Part shown: positions 59,840 to 64,000 of the stretch, piece by piece | Position numbering within the stretch: position 1 is the stretch's first letter | Layout of the letters: each line of letters begins with the position of its first letter | Origin: Rapana venosa | Taxonomy: Eukaryota; Mollusca; Gastropoda; Neogastropoda; Muricidae | Direction: 5' to 3' | NCBI GenBank assembly: GCA_028751875.1 | Contig: CM054135.1 | Coordinates: 65,869,470-65,933,469 of the forward strand | Length of the DNA: 64,000 nucleotides | Made by a program: the position numbers and the translations under genes | The notes under the pieces: model-generated | Seen by the model: only the letters and a program-made list of their open reading frames with translations | Told to the model about the DNA's origin: nothing | Database searches by the model: none

Positions 59840-60239
59840 AAAGTCTACCTTTTATTAGTGTAAACTGTGTTCAGTTTCTAATAGAATAGAGTATTAACTT
59901 CACTGATATTTGTCTTATCATACATGTTATACAAATGATTTTTTTTTCTTTAAATACGTGCCCGTGTTATTATTTTAGACTGTTCAATATCTTAAAAGAA
60001 CATAGTATTAATTTAATTAATATTTGTCTTATACAACATGTTATAACAATTTGACTTATATTATTAAAATGCGTGAGCATGGGTACGAATGTTTACAATG
60101 TGCGAGCGTGCGTGCGCGTGCGCGAGTGACTGTGATTGTGCGGACGTACGGGTTTACTTGTGCGCACATGAGTAAAGTGATTTTGTTGGGGTGGGTTTGT
60201 GGCTGGCTGAGATATTGCTGATTTGTGGATGCATTTTAT
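59838..60239. other. AT-rich sequence then GTGC-rich sequence, no gene seen
   Basis: The words 'tagtatta', 'aatatttgtctta' and 'acatgttata' occur twice (about 59,885-59,935 and 60,003-60,050), an old local duplication. The GTGC-rich part may be the start of the LINE 3' region that follows. Confidence 0.45.
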
Positions 60240-60388
60240 CTCATGATGGGTGCGTGCTGATGTTGGACAGTGTGTGTGTGTTTTAAATACAATGTTTAAA
60301 TGTTTATTGTTTTTATGTATGTCGAGTAACCCGCCGGAATTTCTCTGTCTTTGAGATAATAAAGATTTTGAATTTGAATTTGAATTTG
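60240..60388 (+). mobile_element. 3' end of a non-LTR retrotransposon with (TTTGAA)n tail
   Basis: The ending 'tctttgagataataaagatt' followed by about three TTTGAA units is a 3' end I know from invertebrate LINEs. It contains an AATAAA signal (aataaag at about 60,356). No coding part is visible upstream, so the copy is strongly 5'-truncated or includes only the 3' untranslated region. The 5' limit is uncertain. Confidence 0.62.
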
Positions 60389-60649
60389 AAAAGGCAGGCG
60401 ACAAATCACGAAGTCCAATCTCAAAGCCCAAACAATCATTCGGAAAGGACAATACGCCTACGAGCTACCACAGGAGCTCGCACGAAGCTAACATCTACAC
60501 ACGTAAATTGCATCAGCCTTTGCAAACACCAAGCATTGTCCACCAGCGGAAGAGGACAGTTTATGGCCTACCGTTGTGACTGTTGGATTGCTAGAGGTTA
60601 AGAAGGCCTGAGGAAGCCACGATGACTGACTGATTCATCATTCAAGATT
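60389..60649. other. Unassigned sequence
   Basis: Less repetitive and more GC-balanced than its surroundings, but with no recognisable domain. The 77-codon plus frame (60,368-60,601) overlaps the LINE tail and is not convincing. Confidence 0.35.
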
Positions 60650-60845
60650 ACAAGAAAGAAAGAAAGAAAGAAACAGAGAAAAAAGAGAGAAAGAAAGGAG
60701 CAAGAGAGAGAACAAACAGAAAGGAAAAAAGAAAGTTTCAGAGAGAGAGGTCGATATTAAAAAGAACGGAAACAAAAAACAAAAAAAGAAAGAAAGAAAG
60801 AGAAAAAAAGAAAAAAAAAGAACAACGATAGAAAGACATAGACAG
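60650..60845. repeat. (GAAA)n-rich purine tract
   Basis: GAAA and GA repeats with interruptions, giving a polypurine strand of nearly 200 bp. The opposite strand encodes only Phe/Ser/Leu runs. Confidence 0.9.
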
Positions 60846-61087
60846 ACAGACCCATAGACAACACACAAACAGACATGAATTAATCAAGAAAAAAGAAAGA
60901 CAATGATAAGTAAAACAATTTCAGATTAGCAAAACAAAACACAAAAAAGAAAAGACCCAGCAATGCAACAGTGGCGTCCTTACTCATTTCCTTTTCATAT
61001 ATTCTCACCTCCTAGTAGCCAGCAAAAAGTAACCCCCCCAAAATGACATGTGCCTGAATGAAGGGAAAAAAACAGTTTAAAAGAAAA

Positions 61088-61992
61088 CACCATGTCATTG
61101 CCTGAAGGCAGAGAAGGACAATGTCATGTCATTGGCTGAAGGGAGAGGACAATGCCATGTCATTGGCTGAAGGCAGAGAAGGACAATGACATGTCATTGA
61201 CTAAAGGCAGAGAAGGACAATGACATGTCATTGGCTGAAGGCAGAGAAGGACAATGACATGTCATTGGCTGAAGGCAGAGAAGGACAATGACATGTCATT
61301 GGCTAAAGGCAGAGAAGGACAGTGCCATGTCATTGGCTGAAGGCAGAGAAGGACAATGACATGTCATTGACTAAAGGCAGAGAAGGACAATGACATGTCA
61401 TTGGCTGAAGGCAGAGAAGGACAATGACATGTCATTGACTAAAGGCAGAGAAGGACAATGCCATGTCATTGGCTGAAGGCAGAGAAGGACAATGACATGT
61501 CATTGGCTGAAGGCAGAGGACAATGACGTGTCATTGACTTAAGGGAGAGAAGAACAATGACATGTCATTGACTGAAGGGAGAGAAGAGCAATGACATGTC
61601 ATTGGCTGAAAGGATAGAAGGACAATATCATGACATTGGCTGAAGGGCGAGGACAATGTCATGTCATTGGCTGAAGGTAGAGAAGGACATTGTCATATCA
61701 TTGGCTGAAGGCAGAGAAGGACAATGTCATGTCATTGGCTGAAGGTAGAGAAGGACATTGTCATATCATTGGCTGAAGGCATAGAAGGACAATGTCATGT
61801 CATTGGATGAAGGCAGAGAAGGACAATGACACGTCATTGGCTGAAGTCAGAGAAGGAAAATGTTATGTCATTGGCTGAAGATGAGAAGGACAATGAAATG
61901 TCATTGGCTGAAAGGATAGAAGGAACATTTCATGTCAGTAGCTAAATGGAGAGAAGGACAATGTCACGTCACTGGATGAATGGAAAGAACAA
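61088..61992. repeat. 34-bp minisatellite, about 27 copies, with a palindromic core
   Basis: The monomer is made of 'ggctgaaggcagagaaggac' followed by 'aatgacatgtcatt' (34 bp). The second part is a perfect 14-bp palindrome, intact in ten copies (61,171-61,600 region). In the others one arm is changed (aatgtcatgtcatt, aatgccatgtcatt). Monomers at the right end (after 61,600) are more diverged, so the homogenised part is on the left. It has no open frame of note. Confidence 0.93.
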
Positions 61993-62121
61993 TAATTACG
62001 CCACACGCTGAATGGAGGGAGAAAAAAAAGGTGTAAAAACTGTATGAAAAAAGCAAAAATGTGGACCAGATCAGCTCAGAAAAAGAACGCTACTATAAGA
62101 TATATCGGCATGGACACATCT

Positions 62122-62281
62122 AATAATAATAATAATAATAATAATATATGGAATTTATATAGCGCTGAATCTTGTAAAACAAACAAATCGAAGCGCTTGC
62201 ACTCAAATCATTTACGCGCATGCAACTTTCCTCATATATGATAAATAACATATTTCAAATTTATGCACGCGTATGTGCACA

Positions 62282-62347
<66 letters not shown>

Positions 62348-62553
62348 GCACACACACACACACACACACACCCGCGAAAACATTTAGGAGATGAAGGATG
62401 CTGTTGAAAAGTAAATACGGATATGAGGGGAAAGTGTCAGGAAGGAAATAAGTGTGTTTTGAGGCTGGGTTTGAAGGTATCAAGTGAAGGTTTTTGGCGA
62501 AGGGAAAGAGGGAGGTCGTTCCAGATGGACGGACCAGAAACAGAGAAAGATCG
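62122..62553 (-). mobile_element. Second copy of the CR1/L2-like LINE 3' end, 432 bp, 6-bp target duplication
   Basis: Flanked by 'acatct' at 62,116-62,121 and 62,554-62,559. The minus strand starts in the last codons of ORF2 ('SGPSIWNDLPLSLRQKPS', then 'LKTHLF') and ends with 'aagcgcttcgatttgttt', 'gcgctatataaattcc' and an (ATT)n tail. It matches the family at 22,624-23,040 with roughly 15-20 percent difference by eye. A CA tract has expanded inside the 3' untranslated region. Confidence 0.88.
62276..62371. repeat. (CA)n microsatellite inside the LINE 3' region
   Basis: About 95 bp of CA with two slips. The full-length relative at 22.8 kb has only 'acacatacacttgcacag' here, so the tract grew after insertion or in the source copy. 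Confidence 0.95.
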
Positions 62554-62581
62554 ACATCTGTAAGACAAGACCTGTCTGCCA

Positions 62582-62980
62582 GTGTTTTTTCAGAACCAGA
62601 AATATGTCCATGCCGTAAAAAAACGCCCCTCAGTGCCCCCGAGAGGTAGGGTTGGGGGTGGGGACCACTATACTAACTACAGCACCGACAGGTTTACCTC
62701 TGTAATAAAGAAACGGTTATCAGAGGAACGGTTATCAGAGGAACGGTTATCAGAGGAACGGTTATCAGAGGAACGGTTATCAGAGGAACGGTTATCAGAT
62801 GCTCTGACGTGCCAAACCAATGACATGCGAGGAGAAGAAGATGGCCCACATATATTCCTGCAACCTCCAGAGGAAATGAATGTCTTGGTGGTTCAGGCAA
62901 TACGTCTTTCTGTGTCTGACTACGTGATATGGGTCACACTTATTTCCCCATTTGTCTCCGGCTTCTTGCTTTTCAAGTAA
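62582..62980 (+). CDS. Doubtful 132-codon open frame with RLSEE repeats
   Basis: Not recognised. Met at 62,582, then a basic N-terminal part. Six tandem five-residue repeats R-L-S-E-E (62,712-62,801) come directly from a 15-bp minisatellite. The C-terminal 45 residues hold a hydrophobic stretch near the end ('YVIWVTLISPFVSGFLLF'). There is no clear promoter, splice context or domain, and minus-strand frames of about 68 codons overlap it. The 15-bp period makes any frame free of stops automatically stay open. It could be an exon of an unknown gene but is more likely chance. Confidence 0.15.
   Translation: MFFQNQKYVHAVKKRPSVPPRGRVGGGDHYTNYSTDRFTSVIKKRLSEERLSEERLSEERLSEERLSEERLSDALTCQTNDMRGEEDGPHIFLQPPEEMNVLVVQAIRLSVSDYVIWVTLISPFVSGFLLFK
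62712..62801. repeat. 15-bp minisatellite, six copies
   Basis: Six head-to-tail copies of 'aacggttatcagagg'. The last ends 'atg' in place of 'agg'. The copies are otherwise identical, so the expansion is recent. Confidence 0.97.
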
Positions 62981-63094
62981 ACATGGGATTGCAAATGACA
63001 TCTGGTTGTTTGAAGAAGAATGGTTGGCGGGAAGGGACGAAAGGGAGTGAAGGATGAAAAAGGATAAGAGGACGAGGAAGAAAAAACATATAAA

Positions 63095-63096
<2 letters not shown>

Positions 63097-63133
<37 letters not shown>

Positions 63134-63147
63134 GTGTGTGTGTGTGT

Positions 63148-63194
<47 letters not shown>

Positions 63195-63267
63195 TGTATG
63201 TGTGTGTGTGTGTTCTTCAGTTTATCGTCCTTTCCAGCGAAAAGTGATATCAGGACGGTTAAGTGTG

Positions 63268-63360
<93 letters not shown>

Positions 63361-63450
63361 TGTGTGTGTGTTGTTTGTGTAGGTTTGGTGTTTATGTTGT
63401 GTGTGTAAGAATGTGTGTATGATGTGTGTGTGTTGGTGGTGTGCTGTATG
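63097..63450. repeat. (GT)n microsatellites in two blocks
   Basis: GT runs at about 63,097-63,212 and 63,264-63,375, separated by 50 bp of ordinary sequence, followed by a GT-rich tail. Cys/Val frames of more than 100 codons here are meaningless. Confidence 0.95.
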
Positions 63451-64000
63451 TTATGTTACAGAGACTTTCGAAACGATGAAATATTATCAGTTTTACTCTA
63501 GCCCCTCAAGAAATAGTTCTTCCAAAAACCACCAAAAACTCTCAATAGACAACTTTAGAAAAGGAGCGGTTGGTGGTCGTGACCTTACTGATATAAACAG
63601 TCCTTGAGGCGTATATCCCACCAAAAAGAAACCTCCACCTTTTGTTAGTACACAACTACCGCCAACCTCTCAGGCACTTCAAGGATTGTAGGTTCGCATG
63701 ATTGCTGAAAATTTACCCATGCGCCAGAACGGTCACGAAAACGAAAGAGCTTTAGAGAAAAGGCTAGGCGTGTAATGGTTGTGGTTTACCGGACATATCT
63801 GATGAAAAACAGATGTTGAGGACGAGCAGATTTTAATGGCATTAGGGCAAGCAAAGAACTGTCTACGTGTTTACTGTTAAAAACAACCCGACCCAACATC
63901 TACAAAACTTCAATATTGAGCTATGTATACAGATTTGAGTGCGTTTCAAAAATTACACACAGCGATTTTCTCTAGCTTTAACCAAAAAAGCAGAGCAAAT
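63451..64000. other. Unassigned sequence at the right edge
   Basis: No gene or repeat recognised. The region has ordinary composition and could be intergenic or intronic. Confidence 0.35.

Noticed and set aside
61088..61992. Regular 34-bp spacing resembling a CRISPR array
   Set aside because: The copies are head to tail without unique spacers, there are no cas genes, and the surroundings are animal DNA.

Overview
The window looks like animal nuclear DNA, most likely from a marine mollusc or a related lophotrochozoan. The grounds are repeats and retroelements rather than genes: decayed non-LTR retrotransposons of at least three kinds, tRNA-derived SINEs (one with a central domain I recognise from memory as the Nin-type domain known in molluscs and some other metazoans), very abundant CA/GT and GA microsatellites, and no prokaryotic-style gene packing. 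I find no host protein-coding gene, tRNA gene or rRNA gene that I can support. Nearly all open frames are translations of simple repeats, minisatellites or dead reverse transcriptases.

Left part (1 to about 25,560): a degenerate tandem array of roughly 4-kb units (five, the first cut by the window edge). Each unit is largely built from a decayed monomer of about 40 bp (core like 'ctttgataccaactaactc' then 'aatatgaaggaaagaa') plus a GT/AC-rich part and a short dead piece of an RTE-type reverse transcriptase. Units differ in length because of later insertions and internal duplications: a 5'-truncated I/Jockey-like LINE (2,982-4,815, 9-bp target duplication), a 228-bp retroposed repeat (17,998-18,225, 11-bp duplication), a SINE carrying a 5S-rRNA-like segment (about 20,757-21,047), and a 2.27-kb 5'-truncated CR1/L2-like LINE (22,624-24,897) that landed inside the RTE reverse-transcriptase remnant.

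Middle part (25,560 to 38,630): a 16-bp minisatellite, homopolymers and GA tracts, then several diverged, unequal copies of a second repeat family. Its signature is a 15-bp motif (about 'ggtgtagtcttgcag'). One segment is present twice (29.3-32.8 kb and 36.5-38.6 kb), the first copy with an 801-bp unclassified retroposed insert. A Nin-domain SINE lies at about 35,810-36,205. The stretch 33,430-35,640 reads like poor consensus sequence.

Right part (38,630 to 59,052): the second family turns into a regular array of about 1.6-kb units, twelve complete and a thirteenth cut by a 500-N gap. The array is a three-tier hierarchy: 15-bp and 12-bp monomers build a 57-bp block, about ten blocks build a 554-bp minisatellite, and this plus flanks and a captured tRNA-derived SINE builds the unit. 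The SINE ends in the same 3' tail as the CR1/L2-like LINE at 22.6-24.9 kb, which points to that LINE family as its source of reverse transcriptase. A SINE-free partial unit at the array's left edge shows that insertion came before amplification.

After the gap (59,553-64,000): GA and GAAA tracts, a LINE 3' end with a (TTTGAA)n tail, a 34-bp minisatellite of about 27 copies centred on a palindrome (AATGACATGTCATT), a second, 432-bp copy of the CR1/L2-like LINE 3' end with a 6-bp target duplication, a six-copy 15-bp minisatellite inside a 132-codon frame, and long GT tracts. Family names come from recognised motifs, not from a database search.
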